Source: Marasmius tenuissimus (Eukaryota > Basidiomycota > Agaricomycetes > Agaricales > Marasmiaceae). From it: a stretch of DNA of 64,000 bases. Made by a program: the position numbers and the translations under genes. The stretch lies in contig JAQOTA010000008.1 of the NCBI GenBank assembly GCA_029532415.1, positions 1 through 64,000 on the forward strand. Reading direction: 5' to 3'. Positions 1 through 10,115 of this stretch are shown in pieces (the first letter of the stretch is position 1; every line of letters begins with the position of its first letter). The notes beneath the pieces were generated by a model. That model ran no database searches. It had not been told where the DNA came from and saw only the letters and a program-made list of their open reading frames with translations.

Positions 1-509
1 CCGAAGAGTCTTCACTTGATTTAAGTCCTTCCGACGTCGAGAACCCGACTGATGGCAGTGACTGTCTATGTCCCGGGTGGCGGTCATGGTTATGCTAGAT
101 GAATTGTTGTAGGTCATGTAGATCGTATTTGTAAATGGCGTCACCTTGGTGAATTCAACCGCATTGCTGAAACCTATTCCACCGCAGGAGTCGCAGTGTG
201 GATGAAAGTAGGAATACATGTAATGGCGTTCCAAAGCTGCTTTGCTCCAAAAAGCAACCAAGCATTGCGAACACGAGCTGTTAGGATGTGAGTGTTGGTT
301 GTGCTGGTGAAGTACCAGTCACCGGTGAGCCTACTCTACCCTCAAACGGAATGAGACAGGTTCCGTACCGTGGCTAGGACATCAGGCGATTCAAATCCAA
401 GGCTACATTGCCAGCAGATGACGTGCTTCTTCGACAGGAAGTAGTGAGCCTGTAGTTGCTCTATCAAAACCTCTTCGCCACAGGAGCATCGCGTCGTTGG
501 GTGGGCCAT
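1..509 (-). CDS. C2H2-like zinc-finger protein, 3' end cut by window edge
   Basis: Read on the minus strand from an ATG at 509. Exon 1 is 509-369 (47 codons), an intron of 65 nt follows, and exon 2 starts at 303 in the same phase and stays open to the left edge. Exon 1 has cysteine pairs CSC and CWQC with a downstream His. Exon 2 has CSQCLVAFWSKAALERH followed by HPHCDSCG, the run-on Cys2-His/Cys-Cys pattern seen in many small fungal zinc-finger proteins. The role is probably nucleic-acid binding, but no target can be named. An extra intron may begin at the GTGACG after the finger, so the C-terminal part is uncertain. Confidence 0.6.
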
Positions 510-1283
510 GCTGAGATGCTACATCGCGCACAAACCCTTGGTCAGCATCGATGGGACAATGACTCGATCAGAGGGTGAAGAAACCCTACGCATTTCAGGC
601 CCCAAACATTCAAAAAACCTTCTCCGCAGGTCAAAATAGGGCATTGAGCATGTCTGGGAGAAGAATAGTAATGACGCTGTATATCGGCCCACGTCTTGAA
701 GTAGAGGTCGCAAATATCACAAATGAACTGTTTCTCCTCCTTCGTGCAGAGGTTAGCGAGAGGGGCACCACCAATGCTGATGACTGACTTACGACATTGA
801 GTGGTTCATGGCGCGTGCGAGTGTCGTCCATTGGCTGTTCAACAGCACGAGTAGTGGTTCGAGGGAGCTGGGTGGAAAAAAATGTAAAGACACAACAAGA
901 GACCTCGTTCGATTGAACGATGGCCCCGAGACCTAATTCTGATCATCACAACCAGGAATGGTAATGTCCTTTTTGAGATCCGGGATGTCCTGACGCAGGT
1001 AATGTCTTGTTGTCACGAATACGGGTTCCTTGATTGTACTCAATAAGTCGCTGCTCTGTGAATGAATCGTGCGCTATAGCACTTGTCGTAAATGATTTGG
1101 GCGGTCACGCTGTGCGGTTTAAACGACGCCAACAATATGTAGGTTCATTTATGGTGCAAATAAAACAAGTGTTTTAGCCCCACAGTGAAGGGGTGATTCA
1201 GGGAATGAACGAAGGTTGACGCGGGGATGAAGTAGGGTGCGTTGTCGCGGATGTGGAGTACCCTATGTGTGGTTGTCCGCTCA
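510..1283. other. Intergenic, no gene recognised
   Basis: Only short overlapping reading frames on both strands, none with a recognisable motif or a consistent splice structure. It separates two minus-strand zinc-finger genes. Confidence 0.5.
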
Positions 1284-1819
1284 TCAACCGTCAAAGAATC
1301 GAAAGGTGGAGCCATCGAAATTGATGGTTGGGAATACGTCTCGAATGCTGGGCAGGTGGATGGTGTGATTGTGATTTTCTGGAAGTAAGAATGAATCCTC
1401 CGATTGGCTGTCGCGAGAACCTAGATCTTCGTTAACAGAATTCCGTGAATGACGATGACATGTCCGTCGCGGGAGATCCAAGGTGGAGTTTGACCTGGCT
1501 GAACTGAGCCTGTAATCGAAGGTGTTATCTGTGCTATATCCATTGGTGCTTAACTGAGTGTCAGCATGGTCGTGGGACGTAGCTGCGGTCTCGTTGACTG
1601 ACTGGATCTTCGAGTGGACTTTCAGATTAGATGACTGAATGGTTGTGTAGGAACAGAAGCCGCAGCGATGGGACCTGTTTGTAGAACGGCAGTTAGAAGA
1701 TGTCGCGAAGTGAAAGAGTAACGTACATAGCCCTCCTTTCATGGTCACTTAGGTGTGTAAGCTTGTGCCTCTTCAGGTCAGAGGTTCTGACTGCAGAAAA
1801 ACTACACTTGTCGCATTGC
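1284..1819 (-). CDS. C2H2 zinc-finger protein (5' exon unresolved)
   Basis: Two exons are clear: 1819-1728 (preceded by a CTAAT...CCTAG acceptor) and 1674-1284, separated by a GTACGT...ACAAACAG intron. Splicing joins AT+G to give a Met codon in frame. The first exon encodes a canonical finger (C-D-K-C ... L-K-R-H-K-L-T-H). The second encodes a partner finger (C-G-F-C ... L-K-V-H) whose second His position reads Gln (HSKIQ), so this finger may be weakened. The Ser-rich tail ends with a motif like IHLPSI..VF, which resembles the tail (IRLPSI..WF) of the C2H2 gene at 15.3 kb, so the two are likely paralogues. The first exon probably lies near 1880-1977 (ATG at 1977), but I could not find a donor in phase. 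Confidence 0.6.
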
Positions 1820-2693
1820 CTAGGCTATTAGCACTTCGACGGTAAGACATTCTCAGACAAGGAAAAAGAGAAGACTGCACATGCCACTGCATGATCGTAA
1901 CGATGTTTCCTTGACTTAGGTTTGCACTTGATCGGTTTCGAAGCGGTTCGGGGTTTTGGCTGCTGGACCAATGTCATGAGAAGAAGAGTCAAGTACGACC
2001 CGGGACCGGACCTCGGGGGAAATAACATAAAAATCAACATTCACACGCCTGGCCAACTTCATTAGTAATTCGGCGAAAAGTTCAGTTCAGAACGGATATC
2101 TCAGGCCCTCGTCAACCAGGTTTTCAAGCTTGTGCGAAAGCTCTCGGAGGATGCAGCTAGCTATTGGCAGATGGATATCAACGTTGCTTCATCGCGAGAT
2201 AGTAACCCGTTGACCGATGCAGGTGTATAGGTTGCCACCGTTTGTTGAGTCGGAGTCGCAACGTCCCTTTCCCGATAATTCTGGTCAGAAAAAAGAAAAC
2301 GGCAAAGAGATCCTCCGAGCTCCTCAGGCAGGGTCTTATTCGTGAGTTAGTGATCTCACGCATATAAATCGCGATTCGTACTGGGCCTGACTTCGAAGTT
2401 TTTTGGAAGAAACCAATTTGGCAAACCGCGATACTCAATATTCACAGGTTTGTAATTTCACGTAGAATCTGGACCACAACCCAGGAAAAATCAGCCGCGT
2501 GAGCATTTACGCCGGGTGACTGAGGGAAGTAGCCATATAGAGCATCCCGTACTACCCCCAGTTTCGAGAACCCATCTGAACCACCACTTTTCACTGCACG
2601 AAATACGAATCCTCGTAGGATCTTCAACCTGGTAAGACCATAATTGTGTCTTTCACCTGCTATTTATAACTCAACAACAGCATCAGACTATCT
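1820..2693. other. Intergenic / unresolved 5' exon area
   Basis: Probably contains the missing first exon of the minus-strand zinc-finger gene near 1880-1977. A 61-codon minus-strand frame at 2442-2627 looks protein-like (aromatic-rich, few rare residues), but I recognise no family and see no splice partner. Nothing else can be supported here. Confidence 0.35.
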
Positions 2694-4502
2694 ATGGCAA
2701 TTTCAAGTGGAACAGATGAACGCCGTACAGAGACGTGCGACGCTTGTCTGGCGCAGTTTATTCAGAGACTCCATCGTCCCCTTCCCCCATCTTCGTTTCG
2801 TGGACCACCCAAATACGAAAGTCTAGACAGTATCGATAGGACACGGCTGGCAGACGACCGTGCCACAGTGCACGCTTATGACGCCTGTCTGGAGAAAATC
2901 GACTCTATTAGGCACGAGCTAATGATTCATCGCGAAGAAGCTTTGTGTCTCGTTCGCCGCCGTGAACATTACTTGTCCTCGTTCAGAAAAATCCCGAACG
3001 AGTTGTGGATCGAAATTTTCTCGCTCGTTTGCTCCAAGTCCTCCAATGCGAACGCATATGGAGACGAGAAATGGTGGCCATCCACGACTTTCCCCATCGA
3101 AATCGGGTATCGAAAGACCCTGTCGCCCTATGTCCTCTCTCAAGTATGTCATCGTTGGAGAGACATTGCCGTCCACTACGAAGGACTTTGGGTCAACATC
3201 AGCATCGATGTTGCCTTTAGTGTCAGCGCCAGTGGTGGCCAGCGCCATCTTATGGCGTTAGATGCTTTGAAACTGGCACTCGAACGATCCGGGAAGAGTG
3301 CATTGACAATACGACTACAAAGTCATCCAATGGTGGAAGAGGAATATTACCGCGATGTGCCCCCTTCGGTGTGGGCTCCTTTTCGCGAGGCCTTCTCCCG
3401 AACGGAATCCCTGGAAGCAGCGGCGGATCTCTTTCGTCAAATCGATTTTGGCGGCTGCCTATCCTTCCCCCGCCTTCGCCAGGTTTGGCTTGATAGTCAT
3501 AGTCCTCTTTTGCCACTACCTCGACCTTCTGCTCGCGAGCAGCTACATGCCCTCTTCGCCGCACCGCGCCTCCAGTATCTCTCTCTGGAAAGGATGAAGT
3601 GGATCATGGCCATGGCGCCCTTTCCTTTTCGTGATCTTACGAGTTTCACCTGCCAGGAGGCTATGACGAGATCAGAGCTTGCTCATTTGGCCCGGTGTTG
3701 CCCGCGGCTGTTAGACTTGGCCATCAGAAGCGATTCATCTGTGGACGTTAGTGGTAGTTCGGGTGCACTGCAATTTCCCAAACTTCAATCACTGACCTTA
3801 AATCCCGGGTGGAGCCCGATGTCTTTTCTTGGCCATTTGAACACTCCCTCCCTCACCAGTCTGGCGTACAAATCCTCTCCGTGCACTCCTGATCGCCTCG
3901 AGGTATTATCCAGGTTCTTGAGCCGCAGTCAATGCCCGCTCCGAGCTTTAGGTCTCACTATCGATGAGGATTGTTTCACTGGGGTCCCTCGGGATGCCTG
4001 GTCATCCTTCATCACGAATATACCCTCCCTTGTCAATCTAGACGTTACTCTCCACATGACGAGCGTCGAGATATCAAGAAGCGCCATTCACCAGTTACTT
4101 TCCGTGCTACGGCTGAAGGAATACGACGACGGCCATGAACGAGGGTGCTTTCCATACCTGACTATATTCTCGCTTGTTATCGAACAGAGAGGGTATTGGT
4201 GCATGGACGGTCCTGATATTCATTGGCTGTTGGACCACTTCCTGGACGTCGCGGCGACGAGAAGGCCCAGAGCTCAGGATCTCCCATCTGATATGGCTCC
4301 CTTGCAGACGGCACGCTGCTCTGTACAATTCCAGTCGTGGGGTAATGACACTTCCGGGTATGGCTACTACAAGGAATTGGAGGAGAGTGAGAGCTTCGAC
4401 GCGAAACGGGTTCGTTGTCGTGTTCTTGACTTGATTGCTTCGGGCTTGGAGGTCGAGATAGAGATAGGTAGCCACGGCATTTCAGCCCTGCACAGCGGCT
4501 GA
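2694..4502 (+). CDS. F-box/LRR-type protein, 602 aa
   Basis: One uninterrupted frame of 602 codons. Residues about 95-155 form an F-box (FRKIPNELWIEIFSLVC, then LSQVCHRWRDIAVHYEGLW). The N-terminal part has a CxxC (ETCDACL) and a predicted coiled-coil helix before the F-box, the usual layout of the expanded Agaricomycete F-box family. After the F-box come leucine-rich segments (for example LQYLSLERM, LQSLTLNPGW, LVNLDVTLH) that fit LRR repeats used for substrate recognition. F-box proteins join Skp1-cullin ubiquitin ligases, and the substrate is unknown. The start chosen is the first ATG in frame. Intron-free, unlike its neighbours. Confidence 0.85.
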   Translation: MAISSGTDERRTETCDACLAQFIQRLHRPLPPSSFRGPPKYESLDSIDRTRLADDRATVHAYDACLEKIDSIRHELMIHREEALCLVRRREHYLSSFRKIPNELWIEIFSLVCSKSSNANAYGDEKWWPSTTFPIEIGYRKTLSPYVLSQVCHRWRDIAVHYEGLWVNISIDVAFSVSASGGQRHLMALDALKLALERSGKSALTIRLQSHPMVEEEYYRDVPPSVWAPFREAFSRTESLEAAADLFRQIDFGGCLSFPRLRQVWLDSHSPLLPLPRPSAREQLHALFAAPRLQYLSLERMKWIMAMAPFPFRDLTSFTCQEAMTRSELAHLARCCPRLLDLAIRSDSSVDVSGSSGALQFPKLQSLTLNPGWSPMSFLGHLNTPSLTSLAYKSSPCTPDRLEVLSRFLSRSQCPLRALGLTIDEDCFTGVPRDAWSSFITNIPSLVNLDVTLHMTSVEISRSAIHQLLSVLRLKEYDDGHERGCFPYLTIFSLVIEQRGYWCMDGPDIHWLLDHFLDVAATRRPRAQDLPSDMAPLQTARCSVQFQSWGNDTSGYGYYKELEESESFDAKRVRCRVLDLIASGLEVEIEIGSHGISALHSG

Positions 4503-4699
4503 CAGGAAGCTACGTCATAATGAAATCTGTGATACGTTCTTATGTTCTTATGTTTATTACTTACAGTAAATATTGGAGGTGACTCACAATTGTCCATCGA
4601 ATTCGAGCGTCCTACTTATGTGAGGTAGTCTAGGCCTAGTAAATGAATGTTCGTTTACGTGATTGACGCTGACTCTTCAAACTTCAAGCTTCAAGGCTC

Positions 4700-4790
4700 A
4701 GGCCCAGGTGTGGCCCAGGTGTGGCGCTCATATTTAAATGAGCGGGATATTTAAGGATAGGCCACACGACTTTCGATTCATTAAACCCAC
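4700..4790 (+). promoter_or_regulatory. Putative promoter with palindrome and TATA-like box
   Basis: Upstream of the 4829 gene, GGCCCAGGTGT occurs twice in tandem. It is followed by an inverted repeat with 7-bp arms CGCTCAT/ATGAGCG around an AT-rich centre (4725-4744) and a TATTTAAGG box about 80 bp before the proposed start. This is a plausible core promoter with a protein-binding palindrome. Function is inferred from position only. Confidence 0.35.
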
Positions 4791-4828
4791 CCCAAGTTCC
4801 ATTCAAAGGCGCTTGCGTCCCGTATCCA

Positions 4829-6342
4829 ATGATGGTGGGTTCTCGTTGTGTCGTCTTCCTCTATACTAAGAGACTCATCGATAGCCAAAATCACTGTACA
4901 CCGACATTCCCAACGAAGTATGGGCCGAAATCCTTCGTTTTAGTGACCCGTATACTCTATCCGTTGTCCAACGCACTTGCCGTGCTCTATACCTGATCTC
5001 TTCCCGAGTGCTTTATCGCGACTTAGCTTACCCAACGACGAATTTGGCATTGGAGAATGCAGCATTCTGGGGAAGACTTGAAACAACGGAAGATGGACGG
5101 CCTATCCAGATGCCAAATTTCCCTCAGTTTGGCTACCCACGCCAGTTTACGATTGGCTTGCGTATTCGACTCGATCAATCAGGATATCGCCAGGTGTTCA
5201 ACTGGGGCATGGTTTTGAGTCGTGCTCGCAAATTCTATAACCTCACCGTAGTCACCTTGCAACGGGTGCGCTTCCCTTGTTCGTTTCTACAACTTCTTAT
5301 CACTCAGACGCAGGCCTTGCGCGACGTGACATTGATCGACGTCGCAATGTCTGATTTCGATGCTCTCTTTCAACGCCCTGTGTCTTACCAACCTTCATCT
5401 TGTGGCAGGAAGTTGCAGAACATCACAGTTTGTGGTGTTATCAATCCTCTGGGCTCTGCGGACGATGATGCAGTTCGTATGTTGTCGCTGGTATTGAGAC
5501 TACCAGCGATGAAAGCATTGGGATTTGATGCCGAAGCCTCATCAGCAATTATTTCCGCCGCTCGTCATTGCCATTATACGAAACCAGCAATCGAGCATTT
5601 GACCGTGTATGACTACTCCATGCGTAGGCCGGAAATACGTTGGCATCGGACGTTGGCAGATGTACTCCGTTTACTCGCTGGATCTCTTACACGGTTACTC
5701 GTTAGGTCTCTTGCCGATTTCTCAACCGTTGCTGCACTTAGCCTTCCCCGACTGGAGATTTTTGAGGGTCCCCTTTCCCTGCTGTGTTGCTTTGTCGACC
5801 ACACCATAAAGCGACTCAGGAACATCATTGTCACAGAAACGTTGTGCGAGATGGATCATCTTGTCCGAGTCGCAGAGAGGAGTAAAGGGATGACTTCAGT
5901 CAAAGTCCTTCGCTTGAACGTAGTTCACCTTGAGGCGGAAGTCTTCCTACGCCTCCTTCGATCAGTTCCCGAGATGGAGATTCTTCACTTGGAAAGTGAA
6001 TACGAGGACATCGCCCAGGTCTGTCAATGAACCTCTATTCTTCACATCACGAGAGTCACGTCTTGTTAATAATTGCTTTGCCAGCACGGGACGATGCATA
6101 ATGTTGTTACATTCCTTCCAAAGTTGAAGGAGCTTCATCTTTTTGGGTTCCGCGCCGCGCCGTCTAGTTCACTGCTCGACCAAGAGATACGTTCGTTGTT
6201 GATCAAATGGAAAGCCGATTATTGCGTTGGGTTAATGTATGCTCGATTTAATAACACTCAGTCATGGCGATGGGAGGAGTTGAAGAAGAGTTGGTCAAGC
6301 GTAAAAGAGGGGGCCATCACAATTGAGGAGTTGCTGAGCTGA
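4829..6342 (+). CDS. F-box-like protein, three exons
   Basis: The main exon 4885-6018 opens with DIPNEVWAEILRF.DPYTLSVVQRTCRALYLISSRVLYRDL, an F-box-type sequence. It ends at a GTCTGT donor; the acceptor at 6084 brings in exon 6085-6342 in phase 0, which adds LRR-like LPKLKELHLFGF and a Trp-rich C-terminus ending IEELLS. The first exon is my least certain call: two codons (ATG ATG, 4829-4834) before a 50-nt intron ending ATCGATAG. Without it the F-box frame meets a stop just upstream. Total length would be about 466 aa. The middle holds leucine-rich segments, consistent with a substrate-binding LRR region. Substrate unknown. Confidence 0.7.
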
Positions 6343-6449
6343 CGTAGTAATACCCCTGCAGTAAGAAGCTGAATGCTGCTACCGTAGACTGTAGACAAAT
6401 CGACACTAAACCTTTCTTATGATTCGCCGAGAACCTCGTAAAAATGCCC

Positions 6450-6544
6450 TGTGACTGCCAGGGTTCGAACCAGGTCCTGCGTGATGACATCGCCTTTTTG
6501 TTGATGCAACTATGCACGCCGTGCTGCCATTACACTACAGCCAC
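6450..6544 (-). tRNA. tRNA-like gene, probably intron-containing, isotype unclear
   Basis: On the minus strand the ends pair as a 7-bp acceptor stem (GTGGCTG with CAGTCAC, one G-U) with an A discriminator. A D-arm (GTGT...GCAC), a perfect 5-bp anticodon stem (GCGTG/CACGC) and a T-arm with the B-box GGTTCGAACCC (one T-T mismatch in the stem) are present. TTTTT, a Pol III terminator, follows 5 nt after the 3' end. The anticodon loop plus insert is 31 nt, so an intron of about 24 nt is implied. A canonical intron position leaves no U at position 33; a non-canonical one would give loop CTGTCAT (anticodon GTC, Asp). It could also be a decayed tRNA. Confidence 0.5.
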
Positions 6545-6806
6545 TATTCTATTCAAGTTCTGGTTCTCGAGTATTCTGAGCTACTTCGGTGCTGTGACTC
6601 TGCTGAACTGTTCAGGACCTCGACAAGTCTTCGACGACTTCATCCCGCGAAGATCACGGATGGTCCGGTGGCCTTGACCAGCGATGCTGAAATGAATCGG
6701 GAAAGGCATTTGCATAGGATGTATTTACTGAGCATTCGATACCTGCTGCCTGAGGCCATTCCCTATCTTCGTTTGTTGTTGTGATACAATTTTCAAGGTC
6801 TCCTAT

Positions 6807-8362
6807 CTACAGCTCCGTGATCAGTTCAACCCATCGGCGGTCTGAGACGCTGACGACACGCTTCCACACCACGCTAAAATCGTCTTCCACGTGCATGAAT
6901 CGAACAGTCTTCATTGACGAGGGTAAAGCTGCCCGCCACGCATCGAATATGCCATGAGCCTGCCCAACACCAACTTGACGCCAGAACGAAATCTGAACGC
7001 GAATCAGTGAAGAAAACCCAATGGAGATGGAAGTGAGAGAATTGGGGGTGAGCAGCGCCGTCTAGATTATGAACGAAGAGAATTAAGCAAGAGATGTGGA
7101 AAGAGCGTTCCACGACATACCACATTTCCCTTGAGCAACGTTACTTGAAGGTCGTGGAGGTCTGGGCAGCGTGAAAGGACGAACGGAAGCTCGAGATCTT
7201 CGTCGAGAGTCAAAATTAAGCAACGCAGACCAATAAAATTCCTGCAATTGATAACGGAGAATCCGTCCCTGCCAGTGAAGGTAAGGCGATGCCATGTCTT
7301 GTTATCAGAGTGCAAGTGGTGGAACTGCTGTGCACTTCCTGCAAACTCCACTAGGTTGTCGAACGGCTTCCATGCCAATCCAGCATCTACTTCGTCCGCT
7401 ACTTCGGTGAAAGACCTGATGTGTAAGGAACGCAGCGTTGTAGAGCATTCCTTTAGGTACTCTCCCAGTTGTCTCAAACCTACGCGTTTGCCCCGTGCTG
7501 GTGGTGGTGTGTTCCCGGAGTCCGGTAAGAGCTGGAAAGTATCCAACGAAATGGCCCCAAATACGGCGGCTGGCACGGCATCTTTATCGCAATGCCAATC
7601 CAAAGAACGCAAACCTCCAAGGCGAGATCGGGAAGCCCAACATTTATAAAAGGGAATCCAGGTTGTGTCATCAATTTCCAGTACACGAATGGATGGACAC
7701 TCCGCAAACAACATCAGTAGCTCCCATTCAGCTACAGAAAGAGATGAAGATCGCATTCCCAGCAACGAAAGGGACCGAAGGCTTTCCGGAAGCAATGGAT
7801 CAAAAACGAGATGGGGACAGAGATGGCGCGGGGCGGGTGTTGATAGGAAAGTGGAATCGAGTGTCAAGGAGGTAAGGTACGGAAGGCGGCGGCTGAGTAA
7901 CGGAAGTAACTCTCTCAACTTCAAGCCAGGCATCACTTGAAAGGTCAACAATGCTACGTGGGTGAAAGTATCAAGTAGCTGGAATATGGAGTCGACGACG
8001 GTACCAAGGGGCACTTCGGTGGTGGATGTCGTTCTGTCTTTGTGAAAAGAATGTTTGGGTGTATGTTGACCGAACGTCACTGTGCGGGGGGTTGCTAGCA
8101 TTCTATTTCGGCCCACAGCAAGGACCTTCCATTTGTGCTTAGCCGACAGGTCCACGTCGTTCGGTTGAAAGGCTCCTACGTAGTCCCAGAACTCAGACAA
8201 AGATCGTAGGGCACGCTCGTCTGGGACAAGGATGTTCCGATATGCCCATATGAACGCCGACGAGTACCATTTTTTCGATACCAGGACAGCGGAGTGTAGA
8301 GATTTTGGCCCCATGAAAGACATGATCCTGTCCATCGTCTCCGCTGGGATCTTGTCTACGAT
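6807..8362 (-). CDS. F-box/LRR-type protein (first exon unresolved)
   Basis: Exon from 8362 to 7121 after a TTCCAG acceptor, a 59-nt intron starting GTATGT, then exon 7061-6807; phases agree. The N-terminus reads IVDKIPAETMDRIMSFM followed by LHSAVLVSKKWYSSAFIWAYRNI, a clear F-box. The body carries leucine-rich segments (LTSLTLDSTFL, LRSLSLLGMRSSSL, LHDLQVTLLKG, then NSLTSISIGF after the intron). The C-terminal exon is Trp/Val-rich and ends ELITEL. At least 498 aa. A short upstream exon is likely because the acceptor is preceded by an in-phase block; the only nearby donor would make a 37-nt intron, which is too short to trust. Opposite strand to the two F-box genes before it. Confidence 0.75.
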
Positions 8363-9403
8363 CTGGAAGAATATGGTAAGTGTTTAGTTCCTGCGGTACA
8401 TGAGGAACTCTTGCCGGTGACTGCAACATTGGTACGTGCGTGATGTGATACTATTGCTTGAGACTGACTATTTATGTTAGAGACCAGTCGATATGCTTGA
8501 CGGACGATTTCGTCCTTACCTTTCTCTCCCTCCCTCCCTTTTTTTCCCAGAACAGTTATTGCCAGTCAAGAAGTCACGAAAGTCAGACGAGATGTACAGT
8601 AGCTGCAAAGACGCAAGACTCCGTACCCAATAGGCTCCATCCGAATCATCGGCGGAAAGTTCGACAGCTCACAGAAGGTTGACATGCAATCGTACAATCG
8701 AACCCCGAGATCTCATGGAGAAGCTAGATCCGATTGGTTCTGACCAGAAAGCCAGAGTATTCTGACGGGATTCTATTATTCCAGGAATGTTCAGATTCCC
8801 GATTATCATCGTCTCTTCCAGATATCTATCACATGAATCGTCAGTGACAACTTCCATATATTGTAAATGCAAGCAACTTCCGTGAGGTCACCGATATTCC
8901 GGTCTTTTTTATTCGCAGTTCTGCCCTGACAAATCCATCAGTCCCACGGCAGGTCTGGTCCTGATTCCTTGTACGTCCTGGCGTTTAACTAGAGACCTTC
9001 GTCCTTGGATAACGTCATCGAGGGTTACAGACCGGTGGTGATCGGTCCAGGGCTCAGGCAGTCCAGGTAGAGAGGGTCCGAGCAAAAGAATTGGATGATT
9101 CGAGTCTGTGGGCATCAGGAGTGACTCTCCCGGGAACGTGAGTCAGATATCAAATTGGGCGGGGAAGTTTGTGATGGCATGTTCAGGGAGACAGCATCGC
9201 GCGAACCTGGTTTCCGACGTCGAGCCCAGACACTTGTCCGACAGAAAGAAACCATCAAGTAGAGGGTCTGTATGACGCGTATATCCGGCCATCCAATCGA
9301 ACTTTCGGCTTACTCAGGAGTATAAAATCATATTCACAAGGAATTGCACTCACCAGTCTTTTCTGCGACACTCCTGAACTACAGTCGAAGAAGCGTCTTG
9401 ATA
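8363..9403. other. Intergenic between divergent genes
   Basis: Contains the unresolved first exon of the minus-strand F-box gene near 8363-8430 and presumably the promoters of both flanking genes. A pyrimidine tract occurs at 8520-8550. No coding frame here is convincing. Confidence 0.4.
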
Positions 9404-10115
9404 ATGAGGTTGCGCAAGAGTCGTTACGCCAGCGCAACAGGAGATACCAGTGGAGGAGAGACCTCCGAACACGAGGATTGGGATTGTAGCCCATATCTCA
9501 ACCCCATGGGACAGAAGCTTGACAAGAACGGGTACCTCTGTGATGATTTTGTGGTCAGTGACGACAAAGTTGAGTGGGAGGACGATGAGTCGAGTACCAG
9601 TGATGGAGAGGATACGGAGTCACGATCGAATGACGAAGATGGCTACGGGCCCTCCGATGTATCTGCTCATGAAACAGATGCGCCACTAGGTTCGCCAAAC
9701 TTCATGATAGTTCGACGCCTACGGGGCATGCCCATAGGTCACGCTTACTCAAGGTCATTTAGGTGGCCTAACGTCTCGTTCATCCCGATCTGTGACAAAG
9801 TCTAGGGGTCGACAACAGGGCGTAGACGTTTCTCAGGAATCGTCTTCTCGGTCCCCTTCTCCAGCGGCAGTACCCTGCCAATCCAATCGTTCGCGTCGCA
9901 AGGCGATTGATGTGTATTCCGACACAGAGTCCGAGACGAATGGTGATTCGTCTTTGGGTACTTCGGCAGGCGCTTCGATAGTCGTTCCTCCACGTCAGGA
10001 AGTGGCCGCTTCAGGGAGTACACCTTCGAAACGCGCACGTTGTTGCCATGGATCAGAACTGGACGATGGCTCGGACAAAGAGAATTCCCTCCCGAAGAGA
10101 TTGCGTAAAATGTAG
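9404..10115 (+). CDS. Acidic, Ser-rich, probably disordered nuclear protein, 212 aa
   Basis: Two exons, 9404-9689 and 9763-10115, joined by an intron ending CATTTAG; the shared Gly codon keeps the frame. The donor GTTCGC is weak. The first exon is rich in Asp, Glu and Ser with a short ordered motif (LDKNGYLCDDFVVSDDKVEWEDD). The second has Arg/Ser clusters and basic stretches (SKRARCC, KRLRKM) that could be nuclear-localisation signals. No domain is recognised. A longer N-terminus from 9344 is possible but looks like leader sequence. Confidence 0.5.
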
